Shown here: positions 1 through 12,774 of the stretch, piece after piece
How the letters are laid out: each line of letters opens with the position of its first letter
How positions within the stretch are numbered: the stretch's first letter is position 1
NCBI GenBank assembly: GCA_029851415.1
Contig: CM056744.1
Location: forward strand, 56,011,797-56,075,796
DNA from: Eretmocerus hayati
Lineage: Eukaryota > Arthropoda > Insecta > Hymenoptera > Aphelinidae
Length of the DNA: 64,000 nucleotides
Direction: 5' to 3'
Notes under the pieces: model-generated
Databases searched by the model: none
What the model saw: the letters and a program-made list of their open reading frames with translations, nothing else
What the model was told of the DNA's origin: nothing
Program-made: the position numbers and the translations under genes

Positions 1-1020
1 GTTTGATACTGATGGTAATACTTCTTTGGTGGGAGTACTTGCATATCTTATATTTGTCTACTATTAGTACTTCTGAAAGTTGAAATCAAAATTTTTTAGC
101 TATGCGATAAAATATGATTTATTATGGGGAGATTTACTTATGATACTTTTTAGGAATTTTTTTCCAGAACCCCCCGGCGGGGGCTCCGCCCCTGGACCCC
201 GCCCTTCAGGGTATATACCGCGGGGAACAAGTTTCTGCACCAATATCAAAATGTATAGTAAGCAACACGGGCGCAACTTTTCCGAACTCGTTCCCAAAAT
301 TTTCGTGCGTAGAAGTGAAACTTTGCGCACGCTTCGCCGTGCGTAAAGTTTACTGGGCTGTGCGCAAAGATATTTTGGGCTCAGCGCAAAACACTTTGCT
401 CACGTCGCAGAATTTACAACTGTGCGCAAAGTTCACTTTTACGCACTCATTCCGGAAACTCGTGCGTAATAGTATATTACGCAACGATGTCAAAAAAGTG
501 GATTTACGCACGAGTGAAAATCTTTAAACACGAGTGTAAGTCTTTACGCTATGGTGAGATTTTTTACGCACGAGCCGCGTAGCGGCAAGTTCAGTATCTC
601 AATCAAAACGTTAAGTATCTCAACTGTGCGTAAAGATTCACATCTCGTGTGTAAGGTTTTGCCGAGTGCGGAAACCTTTCGAATGAGTTGCGTACGATAT
701 TTTTCGAAATTTTGTGCGGAAAGTTAGTATTCTGTCGGTCACCTCATACGCCGGTAATCAAATTGTGATCGGGCAGGTAGCAGAAGAGGGCGCACATCGG
801 GGTTCAGGGACGGGAGCCCCTGGGGGGGGGGTCCAGGGGTCGAAGCCTCCGTCGGGAGGCAACCCGACTGAAAAACAAATTCTGAAAATGTATCAGAAAA
901 AGATCTTCTGTTTTATATACCAAATATTACCGCATAGTTTGAAAATATCGATCTCAATTCTCAAAAGTACTAATAGTGGACAAGATCCGAAATATGTAAG
1001 TTCATAAGATATTATCAATT
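1..1020. repeat. Foldback element (imperfect inverted repeat, about 1 kb)
   Basis: Roughly the first 215 bases reappear as an imperfect reverse complement at about 800-1010. Both arms carry the same order of landmarks: an ACTATTAGTACTT block (about 58-72 and, reversed, about 962-976), a CTATGCG block, and a GC-rich hairpin rich in GGGGCTCC/CTGGACCCC. The interior (about 300-720) is filled with GTGCGTAA-type motifs. No open reading frame of interest is present. This is the form of a non-autonomous foldback/MITE; the left end may run off the window and no target duplication could be set. Confidence 0.6.
300..720. repeat. Cluster of GTGCGTAA / TTACGCAC motifs
   Basis: About a dozen copies of GTGCGTAA, GTGCGCAAA or their reverse complements occur at irregular spacing in both orientations, so neighbouring copies could pair. 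The cluster includes the phrase ATAGTATATTACGCAAC, which also occurs at about 62813-62829 and in variant form near 1828. It forms the core of the foldback element around it. Confidence 0.6.
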
Positions 1021-4000
1021 CTGAATTTCGAGGAAAATTATTATAGAGTTTTATTAAAATCGTCAAGGTCGCAAAAAAAATCAAAGGATTGATGGAATAA
1101 TATGCTATTCCGATGGTTCAATAGAAAGAATTTGGACAATTACAATGATAATAATAATGTTCTGAATACACGTGATAGAAAGCGATTTCGAAAGGAGAAA
1201 ACCTATGGATTCTTTCTTGTAAAAGAATATGAATACATCATCGACACTCTTCGTTGAGGCGAAGTATCCGAAGAGTGAATTCATATTTCCTTTGGACGTA
1301 CGGTCCAAGGTAGATTTCAAACCAACGAAACTACGGTGGAAGCACTCCAAAAAGGTCTCAGTCGTATATATTGTATTGAACTAAATTTAATTCATAATCC
1401 ACTGGAGTGAACTATTTCTATGTTCAACACGATGGCCGACCAGAATATTTCAATCGTATGGACTTATCGAGGGAGCAAGATTGAGTATAACAATTTAGAG
1501 AGCTCGTAAGTATTCATTCTATCGAGTGAAAGAAGTCATTACAACTGCTTTGGGCAGCGTCGAATTAACGATTGGAGCACTCCGATGATACAGAATGAAT
1601 ACAGAGATCATTTTGCTAAACAACGCAGAAACTTCAAGAGATGTTGTAGAATATCAGGCTAGAAAGAAAATACAGCAGTGCGTAAAGATACGTACAGTTG
1701 TGTAAAGACATACCTTACGCACTGTTGGTGACTTTACGCACAGGTCTTTACGCATTCCGTGCGCAAAAATTTCTTCACGCACGGTAAATGTTCCTTACGC
1801 ACTAACTTTACGCACATGATTTCGGAATAGTATATTTCGCACCGAGTTCATGAGGTTGTAGCTCGCTTTTGAGCGATCGGTGAAGACCCGAGCCGGAGGC
1901 GAGGGTTGAAATGATCGCTCGGAAGCGGGGAACCTCGTGTGCGAGGCGCGAAAGTTATTTTTCGCAATTTTGTAGGCACTCAAACATCGGAAAATTGCGA
2001 AAAAGTACTTTGCGCCCTTGTTACTTAATGTACTATATCTTTCAGAATATTCCATCAGATTTTGCCTTGAATGTGATCTATAGGGGCAAAACACGAAATT
2101 AAACAATTCCTCCAATAAAACTTGAGAAATCGGGGTTGCCTCCAATCCAAGACAGAATCTGATCAAATATCCTAAAAGATTAGATCATTTCACTTCAAAA
2201 TCATGTGACATGATATTTTTTTGATTTATTTTTGCGCTAAAGTAGAGCAAGGCGTACGAAACAGGCGCCACGCGCGGTATCTCCATGAACAGTCCATGTA
2301 ATATAAAATTACCATTCCAAGCCCGTTACATGGGCAGAAAAGGTCCTAGAGGGAACTCCAGGAAGAGGAAATTGTAGGTTATGCAAAGATCTACAAGATC
2401 CCGTAAGAATTTTTGTAATCGGATCACTCCCGCTAAAGTTGTAGGTGAATGATTGAACGAGAAATTTTTCAGCTTTCCATCGTTGGCTACAGGCACTCAA
2501 AAAGGACGCAAGGAAAGTTTTAAACAGATGAATTCATAGGTTTTTTTGTGATCTTTGAGATGCCTTTTTCAAATTCCCGTGCGACCAAGTGTTATAAAAA
2601 ATATAACTGTTTCAGTGACACCATACTTGATCTATTATTTGGGAGAGGGACTGTATATGTTTGAGTTTTGATACTGAATATAGATCAGATCAGGAGTAAA
2701 AAACCCATCTTGTAGGACTAGAAGTCAACTTTTGTCTTTCGTCTATTTTTCGGTCTCTTCCGAGCAAATTTCCGCGGGTCTACTGATATACTATATAGAC
2801 TCTGAATGAATCGCGAGTAAGCTGGAGGCCTCACTTATTGTACTCCTTGCCTGATCACTTCAGAGGTCAAATATTAAATCGTGATCATACATTGAGCTGT
2901 ATCGGGTAAAATATGTTGTGATATGATGTTTGGTGCACGATGATTGAAAAATTGTTATAAATAATTAAGATTCAAATTTTGTTGGGGATATAGACTGGGA
3001 AAAATCGCTCCCCCGTCGTCTATTTGGCCAGTGATAATTCCACTTAGCTTTTCGGTATCGCCATCCAGTGAATTGGAAGAAACTCAAAACTAGACGGCTC
3101 GGCGCGATTGTTTTGCATCTCTGCTATCGCCGAAAGTGATATCTGGGAGCACGAAAACTATGTATCATCGCACGCGTATTCAAATCTAGTTCCTCGAGAT
3201 GGTAAGGCTCGCCTGATCATGGGGATCTGACATGCTTGCCGGGTTGCTCGCGCACGGGCGTTTTTTTCCAAGATGGCCGACGAAGAGAGCAGTTTTAACA
3301 TTGGATGCATAGGGCCGTGATGGTAGTATTGAATTTCTAGCTCTCCCGGGTTGACTAACATCTATCAAGCCCAAGAGTAGGAGGATCAGGTCGTTACATA
3401 AGTGTTCTGTGCCAGACTGTGGGAGATGAGACTTCAATGGAGCCAAACCCTTATGCTACCAATGCTAAATCTGCTCTGTTACGCAGCCATTTTACCCCTG
3501 TATGCAGGCAACCCCACATCGATATCACATCCCTATAGCTAAGTTTTGCTTATACCAAGCATAGCCTGTCATCGTAACGAAGTCTCACAAGAGCTCATTT
3601 GATCGAGGAATTCCAGATATTTCGAAATCTGTTATCTGTTTACATCGTTACCTTGAAACAAATTCAAGATTTATCCAATAAACTGTTTTACATATGAGTA
3701 GCTCAGCGTTAAACGGACCTACGAACCAAAAAAGGGTAGTTTGTCAAAATTTTTCCTAAAATTTTTCATTCAATTGTATAAGAGTAATTCCATGAGGAAA
3801 CCATATATGGTCAAACTTAGGGTCTCAGATTTCTTTTGGAGTGAACTTTTTCGATTTCATGGGTTAAAATAAGATCATCCGTCACGATTACAGAAACTCG
3901 GAAATTTTCGTTTGGACCCTGGTACACAATTCAGAATCATGTATTCAACTTTTCTTCACAAAATTTTCGTATCTTTTTCACGGTTCAGCCCATGGGGCAG

Positions 4001-4057
4001 GTGAGCAAACCACCGATCGAAAAGCACTCGGAAATTCTTGTTCTCATATCATCTCTA
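1021..4057. other. Intergenic stretch without recognisable genes
   Basis: Apart from a second motif cluster near 1676-1850, I see no feature. Open frames here are short, lack context and look like chance. Sequence at about 2000-2035 resembles the reverse complement of about 243-272, so some of it is probably decayed copies of the foldback family at the window's left end. Confidence 0.5.
1676..1850. repeat. Second TTACGCAC motif cluster
   Basis: Some eight copies of GTGCGTAA-type or TTACGCAC-type octamers fall within 175 bases in both orientations, followed by a GGAATAGTATATTTCGCAC phrase. The same phrase family ends the clusters at 300-720 and begins the one at 62.8 kb, so the three are one dispersed family. 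Confidence 0.55.
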
Positions 4058-4801
4058 TTATAAACAATCTTATACCGAGGTGTGTATATTATGTTAGCGG
4101 GGGGTAGCAAAAAAATTGTAAATTTTATTCGTGCATTTAAAATTTTTTGTGAACCCTCGTGGTTCTTGTAACTCTTCCGCAAAGTATGGCATTTTAGTGT
4201 AACGCTAGCCGTGTAATGATTTGTCATCTTCTGCTGTACAGTTTATCGTACGCGAGGCTGGACCTCACGCGTGCGAGAATCTCTGTCCGGCAGGGGCCGG
4301 ATTACGAGCAAGCGAGCGAGCACCTAGAGCGACGCGAGCGCGCGACACGAGCCCAAGTGCGAGAAACGAGCGATCGAACGACGAAGCGCGTGACCCACAC
4401 GTACCCCCACTCCACCTCCCCGGTGTAAAAGGTATAGGGGCCGGTATGGTGGGAGTACTCGTGGTTCGCGCGCTCCATCGTTCGGTCGCTCGTTTCTCGC
4501 GCTTGAGCTCGTGTCGCGCGCTCGCGTCGCTCGAGGTGCTCGCTCGCTTGCTCGTAATCCGGCCCCTGCCGGTCAGAGATTCTCGCACGCGTGAGGTCCA
4601 GCCTCGCGTAAGCGAAACTGTACAGCAGAAGATGACTAATCATTACACGTCTGGGGTTACTCTAAGATGCCATACTTTGCGGAAGAGTGACAAGAACCAC
4701 GAGGGTTTACAAAAAATTTTCAAATGCACGAATAAAATTCACAATTGTTTTGCTACAGCCCGGTAATCGTATGTACACACCTTCTGTAACAGATTGTACG
4801 A
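4058..4801. repeat. Foldback palindrome, about 740 bp
   Basis: Two arms of about 365 bases (about 4058-4425 and 4440-4801) are imperfect reverse complements around a spacer of about 15 bases. Matching blocks include ACAATCT plus AGGTGTGTA at the outer ends, the ACCACGAGGGT block, and a GC-rich stretch of CGAGCGAG words near the centre. The apparent reading frames on both strands of this segment mirror each other and arise only from the palindrome. The inner GC-rich words resemble those inside the 8.1-kb palindrome (about 9.2-9.4 kb). Confidence 0.75.
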
Positions 4802-5643
4802 ACGATCCCGTGGGAGTAATTTTTTTCAAAAAGCTATTTTTTGGTTCATTGAAAGAAACATTCTTTCGTGTGAAAACTCGTGTTCGTCACTAATGAAATT
4901 TTTCAATCTGCATGCTTCTTATTGAGTTGTTTTCTGAGCGCTTTTTCGATTCCAAAGACAGGAAACCTCAATTTATTGCCCATAAGCGCGAGATTTTGAG
5001 ATTTCAAAACCAATCATTCTGAAAAGCTGTGAGAATGATATTTTTTAGTGACCGCCCGTTGAGTTCGGTTTCATCGACTAGAACCGGAGTTGCAATCTCT
5101 ATGGTTGCAGCGCCCAAATCATGAAGAACGGTCTGAGTGGAAATATGAAGGCTTCCAGGTAATGAATGCGCGCCCAGAATTTTTCGGTAAAATTTACGGG
5201 CACGGTTAGGGTAATCGTGGAGCGTCCGACATTTCAGCCTACTTGTTGCGGATAAGTGTCGAGAAAAATTAAATAGTGTCTGGTAAATTTCATTTCACGT
5301 CAGAAGTTGTAACGAATTTGGTGAAGAAGTGCGGTGAATTTGGGTAAATTTTGCGGGCACTTGTAGGGTCATTCTTACGGTACCAGTATGAAGAAGAGCT
5401 GCGTGCGACTGCGGGCGCCGCGAGCTCGCCAGCTCGGCATCTCATCTGACCTCACAAAAACTTCGGTATCGACGTACATTATTTGACTCGTTCTGATGGA
5501 GATGCCTGAATTCTGAACCAAGGCCGAAGCATACGAACTGATAAAACTGTTTAAGATTTGCTGAGTCATATTCATTCTTACTCCTGGTGATATAAATATT
5601 CATCAAAGCAATATCGCTGTAGGTGGCATGGGAGAGAGCATCT
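4802..5643. other. Intergenic stretch, nothing recognised
   Basis: Ordinary AT-rich sequence between a foldback element and a satellite array. I found no coding, RNA or repeat signal that I can support. Confidence 0.5.
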
Positions 5644-8007
5644 TCCTGGCAGAAAATTCAGGCACCTTCTTTCGTCACAAGAAAGCGATCCCAATCGAGA
5701 AATTTTGGAACAGAGCCTCCTGGCCCGTTCTTAAAAAAATTCCCGATTTTCAACCCCCGCTTTGGGGGTGTCGGCATTCACCGAGGGGGCTGCAAAAAAT
5801 TCGGGCACCTTCTTTTGTCACAAGAAAGCGATCCCAATCGAGAAATTTTGGAACAGAGCCTCCTGGCCCGTTCTAAAAAAATTCCCGAATTTCAACCCCC
5901 GATTTGGGGGTGTCGGCATTCACCGGGGGGGTTGCAAAAAATTCAGGCACCTTCTTTCGTCACAAGAAAGCGATCCCAATCGAAAAATTTTGGAACAGAG
6001 CCTCCTGGCCCGTTCTAAAAAAATTCCCGAATTTCAACCCCCGATTTGGGGGTGTCGGCATTCACCGGGGGGGTTGCAAAGAATTCAGGCACCTTCTTTC
6101 GTCACAAAAAAGCGATCCCAATCGAGAAATTTTGGAACAGAGCCTCCTGGCCCGTTCTTAAAAAAATTCCCGATTTTCAACCCCCGCTTTGGGGGTGTCG
6201 GCATTCGCCGAGGGGGCTGCAAAAAATTCAGGCACCTTCTTTTGTCACAAGAAAGTGATGCCAATCAAGAAATTTTGGAACAGAGCCTCCTGGCCCGTTC
6301 TAAAAAAATTCCCGAATTTCAACCCCCGATTTGGGGGTGTCGGCATTCACCGGGGGGGGGGGGGTTGCAAAAAATTCAGGCACCTTCTTTCGTCACAAGA
6401 AAGCGATCCCAATCGAGGAATTTTGGAACAGAGCCTCCTGGCCCGTTCTTCAAAAAATTCCCGATTTTCAACCCCCGCTTTGGGGGTGTCGGCATTCACC
6501 GGGGGGGTTGCAAAAAATTCAGGCACCTTCTTTCGTCACAAGAAAGCGATCCCAATCGAGAAATTTTGGAACAGAGCCTCCTGGCCCGTTCTAAAAAAAT
6601 TCCCGAATTTCAACCCCCGTTTTGGGGGTGTCGGCATTCACCGAGGGGGCTGCAAAAAATTCAGGCACCTTCTTTCGTCACAAGAAAGCGATCCCAATCG
6701 AGAAATTTTGGACCAGAGCCTCCTGGCCTGTTCTAAAAAAATTCCCGATTTTCAACCCCCGATTTGGGGGTGTCGGCATTCGCCGAGGGGGCTGCAAAAA
6801 ATTCAGGCACCTTCTATCGTCACAAGAAAGCGATCCCAATCGAGAAATTTTGGAACAGAGCCTCCTGGCCCGTTCTTAAAAAAATTCCCGATCTTCAACC
6901 CCCGCTTTGGGGGTGTCGGCATTCACCGAGGGGGCTGCAAAAAATTCAGGCACCTTCTTTCCTCACAAGAAAGCGATCCCAATCGAGAAATTTTGGAACA
7001 GAGCCTCCTGGCCTGTTCTAAAAAAATTCCCGATTTTCAACCCCCGATTTGGGGGTGTCGGCATTCACCGGGGGGGTTGCAAAAAATTCAGGCACCTTCT
7101 TTCGTCACAAAAAAGCGATCTCAATCGAGAAATTTTGGAACAGAGCCTCCTGGCCCGTTCTTAAAAAAATTCCCGATTTTCAACCCCCGCTTTGGGGGTG
7201 TCGGCATTCACCGAGGGGGCTGCAAAAAATTCAGGCACCTTCTTTCGTCACAAGAAAGCGATCCCAATCGAGAAATTTTGGAACAGAGCCTCCTGGCCCG
7301 TTCTTAAAAAAATTCCCGATTTTCAACCCCCGCTTTGGGGGTGTCGGCATTCGCCGAGGGGGCTGCAAAAAATCCAGGCACCTTCTTTCGTCACAAGAAA
7401 GCGATCCCAATCGAGGAATTTTGGAACAGAGCCTCCTGGCCCGTTCTTAAAAAAATTCCCGATTTTCAACCCCCGCTTTGGGGGTGTCGGCATTCGCCGA
7501 GGGGGCTGCAAAAAATTCAGGCACCTTCTTTCGTCACAAGAAAGCGATCCCAATCGAGAAATTTTGGAACAGAGCCTTCTGGCCTGTTCTAAAAAAATTC
7601 CCGAATTTCAACCCCCGATTTGGGGGTGTCGGCATTCACCGGGGGGGGGGGGGTTGCAAAAAATTCAGGCACCTTCTTTCGTCACAAGAAAGCGATCTCA
7701 ATCGAGAAATTTTGGAACAGAGCCTCCTGGCCCGTTCTAAAAAAATTCCCGAATTTCAACTCCCGATTTGGGGGTGTCGGCATTCACCGGGGGGGTTGCA
7801 AAAAATTCAGGCACCTTCTTTCGTCACAAGAAAGCGATCCCAATCGAGAAATTTTGGAACAGAGCCACCTGGCCTGTTCTAAAAAAATTCCCGATTTTCA
7901 ACCCCCCATTTGGGGGTGTCGGCATTCACCGGGGGGGTTGCAAAAAATTCAGGCACCTTCTTTCGTCACAAGAAAGCGATCCCAATCGAGAAATTTTGGA
8001 ACAGAGG
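5644..8007. repeat. 143-bp satellite array, about 16.5 copies
   Basis: A unit of 142-143 bases is repeated head to tail with only a few percent divergence. Each unit contains a CAACCCCC[GA]TTTGGGGGTGTC block, a G-run that varies from 6 to 14, TTCAGGCACCTTCTTTCGTCAC, and GAAATTTTGGAACAGAG. The third unit block is given here only as a landmark, and unit starts recur at 5762, 5904, 6046, 6189, 6331 and so on. The unit lacks stops on the plus strand and is not a multiple of 3, so long overlapping open frames appear in all three frames. They are an artefact of the repeat and not genes. Homogeneity suggests recent expansion. Confidence 0.95.
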
Positions 8008-11007
8008 TTCGAATTCAAGAAAAAAATTTTTTCGACTTTCGATTAAGATAATCGATTGGAACTTCAGAGTCATACTAATTAGCCATCCACTCCCAATGTT
8101 TGTGAATCAAGAACAGTTTCAGAGGATAGGCTAAATTACCTTCAGGGCATCATTCTATAGACATCTACCATGGATATGAAATCCACAAAAAACCTCCAAA
8201 AGACTAAAGATACCCGTCGACGCAGAAAAAGGACACATGTACGTACAGACACGGACAATGATCGATGAAGATAAACTTTTCACGCACTAATGATGATAGT
8301 GCCAAGGGAGTGCGGCCCACACACGGAAAGCTTGGGCAAAAAGAGAGAAATGGTGGAAAATAGATCCCTGCGACTAAAATCCCCAGGGTTGGCGCATTCA
8401 AGAGATTTACTCACCATGAATGATGTTTAGTGTTCTGTTGTTGCCCGCTATGCCTTCCTTCGAGTGGGTGATCTTGTTCATCATCTCAAAAATCATCTTG
8501 TACTTCTGGGAACTGTTTGGATTATGGATAGACACAATTCAGCTTCACTCTGTTTAACTGTGCCACTGCATCTTATTGAGAATCTCTGGATTGAAGATAA
8601 AATTATGATTAACAATGAGTTGCTATTACTTACCAATGGAAGAACCTGTTTTATGTTTTTATAATTTTTATAACTATAATTCTTTATATATATGAAAAAT
8701 ATTTTCTTATATGATAAAAATATCTTCATAATCTTTCTGAGATAGATTGACAGAGCAAACCATTGTGAAATATTGATCATGTCAGATCCTTCAATCGAGT
8801 CTTTGTTTCCATAAGCTAGTGTATCATTGCACCTACGAGGGATGCCTCACTTGCACCCGGATATGAGGGAAGGCAACGCTGCGTAGGGGGGGGGTGGTGC
8901 ACCGGATACCATTTTGGTATGTAACTCCCATTTTCAAAAGGGGGGGCTATTCAATGATTTGATTATTCATCTTATTATATTCATATTCTGTATTTTGAAT
9001 CAATTTCATTAGGTATAAGACCTTTTACTTACCGGTCTAGCCCTCCGACTCGTCACATCTGGAGTTAGCCTTCGAATGAATTACTGGATAATCAGGAGCG
9101 TTATCGAACTCTTCTCATGATAGGTTGAGACTGACTGACGCTCCTCGATCTTTCCGCTGTTCATATGGTCCCAACCAGTGCCCTCTAATATGTGCTCTCA
9201 CACACATACACACACACACAAGTGTGAGTAGGGGTTCCCTCACTCAATCGTTCGATCGTTCGTCTTGGGCTCAGGCTGGCGTCGTGCGCTCGCTCGGTCA
9301 CTCGCGGCGTGCGCTCGTTTGTCCATAATCCGGCCGATGGTCCAGTAAGTGAGCGAGCGCACGAAGCGAGCCCAAAAGCAAGCAAGTGATTAAATGACGA
9401 AGCACACGTGCCACGACTCTATGGCTTTACCTACATAGAACGCGCTGACGCACTGAGCGCCGGCGCGCTCGAGCCCAAAACGATGGAATGGCCACGTCTA
9501 CATGATGCGCCAACGCTTGCACCGGCGCTTGCGCCAGCGCAAGGTTTCACGGGTAGATCGGTGAAACAGATTTGAAATTGGAATCAACATTTTTCTCACT
9601 TGAATCGAAATCGGAAAGAAATGAATTTATTTTCGCAATCTTGATTTAGAATGAGAGATGAAAAATCATACTTTGGCAAATTTGAGTTAAAACTGAAAAA
9701 GAGAAGAAGTACAATTTTGCGGTTTCGAGTTCAAATTGGAACTGAAACTTGCTGTTTGCAGACTTGAAATTGGCATTGAGGAAGAAAAATGAAAAATAGA
9801 TTTCTGCAAACTCGAGCTCGGCCAACGCGAATTTCACTTCTGCATGGATTTTGAGAGGTACTTATGTTGGTTAGCCGTTTCCATTATGAGTGATGACGTG
9901 GATGAGCTAACCATCGATATCTCAAATGCGTGTGTGTGTGTGTGTGGGTGTGAGTGTATCGAACATCAGCAGAGCTTCATTTCATCGTCGAGCAGATAAT
10001 AGCAGACGACGCGGCAAACGACAACAAAACTTTGACGCCATGGCTCATGTGGAGAAATTGCAGTTTGTGATGCAGTTTTTGTGGCCGTTCATGTGTTTCA
10101 GCATGCTGCTCCTTCAATAATTTTTCTCGTCAAAAAAGTGATGAATTATTAGTTTAGTGTGATCAGTGTTTGTATTCAAGTTCAAAATTGAACGCAGTTT
10201 CCGATAGTCCTATCTACTTGCTAAGAGAATTGCATGAGCACCTATGTCTTTAAAAGGTGGCTCAGTTGGTCACTGAATCTGCTTTCCTCACATCTCATTA
10301 CTCTCAGAGCATAAAAATTTGACCCTAAACGATGGTGTTTACCATCACTTCACAGATGGTATGAATGACTGGTCAAAGAATGAGTTGCTCTATTTCCTCA
10401 ACAAGCAGACAAAACTATTGCAATCTGCATTCAATTTAGAACTCGAATGCAAACAATGATAGAAAAATGAACTGTCATGGAACTTGTCGTTATTTTACTT
10501 TTGTGTAGATAACTCCCAAACGCCAAGCTTCAAGATAGTTTATTTCTCAACCGATGTTTGTATTCAAGTTCTGATCTAGCTGGATGATCTTTGTAATAGT
10601 TCCAACCACTTGAGAGAATAGTGTACCTCAATCTTCAACCACACGGAGAGACCAAAACGTACTCGCGAGGACGTCGCGCGGCCCCGCGTCTGGCTCGGCG
10701 TGCTCGCGGCATGCAGCGCGCGACATCGGAGTGTCTGACCCACCTCGATCATGTTGTGCATGTTACCGTGGCGACGCGCAGGACAACGACGTGACCGGCT
10801 CCTCGGAACTGTTTTGAGAGCCGCGGTGATGTTTTGACTTCCTTGTTCTCGTCTTAATATTATGAAAATGGAACCGCGTGTCTTTATCTCGATAATTGAT
10901 CACTCATTGGTTTCAGCGCCCTCCGCTCATGGAAAAAATAAATCGATTTGAGGCCTCTCCGAGAGGACTTTTGTTCATATATGACTTCTAAAACAACATT
11001 TGTAACC

Positions 11008-11092
11008 TATTAATTAGCTTAATGGTAGGGCGCAAGCTTCGTAGTCCAAAGATCTTGGGTTCGAGACCCGAAAACCACAATTTTTTTTTCTT
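11008..11092 (+). other. tRNA-like Pol III unit, left palindrome arm
   Basis: A Pol III A-box-like TAGCTTAATGG (11015-11025) is followed 33 bases on by a B-box GGTTCGAGACC (11058-11068) and then a run of nine T (11081-11089), a typical Pol III terminator. The D-arm and T-arm regions look like a tRNA. I could not fold a proper anticodon stem or pair the acceptor ends. It is best read as a tRNA pseudogene or a tRNA-derived (SINE-type) promoter and not a functional tRNA. Confidence 0.5.
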
Positions 11093-11733
11093 CATGTAAG
11101 GTTCATAAATTTCCCTCAAATTTCTATTTTCTCCATCTTTTTTAGAATCAAAATATAGTACCCAATAGTCTGTTACAATTTTTCGGTACTATATTCTCTG
11201 TACAAGAAAAAACTTCGAGATATTTTCACTGTAAGTAAATCATGCATCGAATCTCTCCTATTTCAATGTTAGATCTTTATATACATTAGCTCACGTTAGA
11301 CGACGAATTTCATCGACACCTCAACTCCAAGCTAGATAAGTAGAGCCCAAGTGACTACCCTTAAGGCTTTGGAACTGATCTGCGTCGGATGATACTCTTC
11401 ACGCGATTGAAATAGTTTGTTCTTCAAATGTATCTCCGTACAGAGTATTCAGAGAGATAAAAATTTATGAGATGAGTTCTGAATCCATATTTATATAATT
11501 TTTAAATTCATTATAAAATTAAAATTGATAATATTTATATTTAAATAATAAATATTGAAGAACTGAGGAAATTCATTGCATGATCTATCTATCGTAAAAT
11601 GATTTCAAAGTTTTTTCTTCTGCAAAGAGTATATTACCGAAAAATTGTAACAGACTATAGGGTACTGCATTTTGATTCTAAAAAAGATGGACAATTTAGA
11701 AATTTGAGGCAAAATTATGAACCTTACATGAAG

Positions 11734-11815
11734 AAAAAAAAAATTGTGGTTTTCGGGTCTCGAACCCAAGATCTTTGGACTACGAAGCTTGCACCCTACC
11801 ATTAAGCTAATTAAC
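11734..11815 (-). other. tRNA-like Pol III unit, right palindrome arm
   Basis: Mirror copy of the unit in the left arm. On the minus strand the A-box (11799-11809) and B-box (11757-11767) are intact and the terminator T-run lies at 11734-11743. One base differs between the A- and B-boxes relative to the left copy (GGGCGC versus GGGTGC). Both copies point toward the centre of the palindrome. Confidence 0.5.
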
Positions 11816-12185
11816 AGGTTACAAATGTTGTTTTAGAAGTCATATATGAACAATAGTCCTCTCGGAGAGGCCTCAAATCGATTTATTTTTTCCATGAGCG
11901 GAGGGCGCTTAAGCCAGTGAGTGATCAATTATCGAGATAAAGACACGCGGTTCCATTCTCATAATATTAAGACGAGAACAAGGAAGTCAAAACATCACCG
12001 CGGCTCTCAAAACAGTTCCGAGGAGCCGGTCACGTCGTTGTTCTGCGCGTCGCCACGGTAACATGCACAACATGATCGAGGTGGGTCAGACACTCCGATG
12101 TCGCGCGCTGCACGCCGCGAGCACGCCGAGCCAGACGCGGGGCCGCGCGACGTCCTCGCGAGTACGTTTTGGTATCTCCGTGCAG

Positions 12186-12774
12186 TAATTCAGTTGATAT
12201 CTGAATCTGATTTGCTGATACCTCATTACTTTCAGAGCATCAAGAAAGTTGGCCCTCCGATCATGGTTTTTATCATCACTCCATAGATAAACTGGATCAC
12301 CGGTCAAAAATTGAGGTGCACTATCTCCTTAATAAGTAGTTGAAACTATCATAAACTGCAATGAATTGGAAACTTGGATGAATACAATGGTAGAAGATCA
12401 AACTGTCATGGAGGTAGTTGTTATCCAATCTTGATTACCGATTAAAGATTGAGGTGCACTATCTTCTTTACAAGTAGTTGAAACTATCATAAACTGCATT
12501 GAACTGAGAACTTAGATAGATACAATAATTGAAGATAAGACTGTCATGGACGTAGTTCATCTCCAATTATTGTATCTATCTAAGTTCTCAGTTCAATGCA
12601 GTTCATGATAGATTCAACTACTTGTTAAGGAGATAGTGCACCTCTATTTTTGACCGGTGATCCAGTTTATCTATGGAGTGATGATAAAAACCATGATCGG
12701 AGGGCCAACTGTCTTAATGCTCTGAAAGTAATGAGGTATCAGCAAATCAGATTCAGATATCAACTGAATTACTG
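12186..12774. repeat. Nested foldback element in the right arm
   Basis: This segment is itself an inverted repeat, with outer ends TAATTCAGTTGATATCTG and its complement. It interrupts a stretch that is continuous in the left palindrome arm (about 10640). Its interior has related units that both carry an AACTGTCATGGA phrase, also seen at about 10480 and 12930, so it belongs to the same decayed repeat family as parts of the surrounding arms. Confidence 0.65.

Noticed and set aside
4216..4766. Arg/Ala-rich frames at 4.2-4.8 kb
   Set aside because: They fall on both strands of a palindrome with mirrored sequence and have no known motif.
5644..8007. CRISPR array
   Set aside because: No short repeat-unique spacer alternation; the whole unit repeats and the DNA is eukaryotic.
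5623..8134. Long overlapping plus-strand frames in the satellite array
   Set aside because: They arise because one stop-free 143-bp unit is repeated out of phase; the same peptide pieces recur in all frames.
11008..11092. Functional tRNA gene
   Set aside because: Promoter boxes are good, but acceptor ends do not pair and no proper anticodon arm can be drawn.
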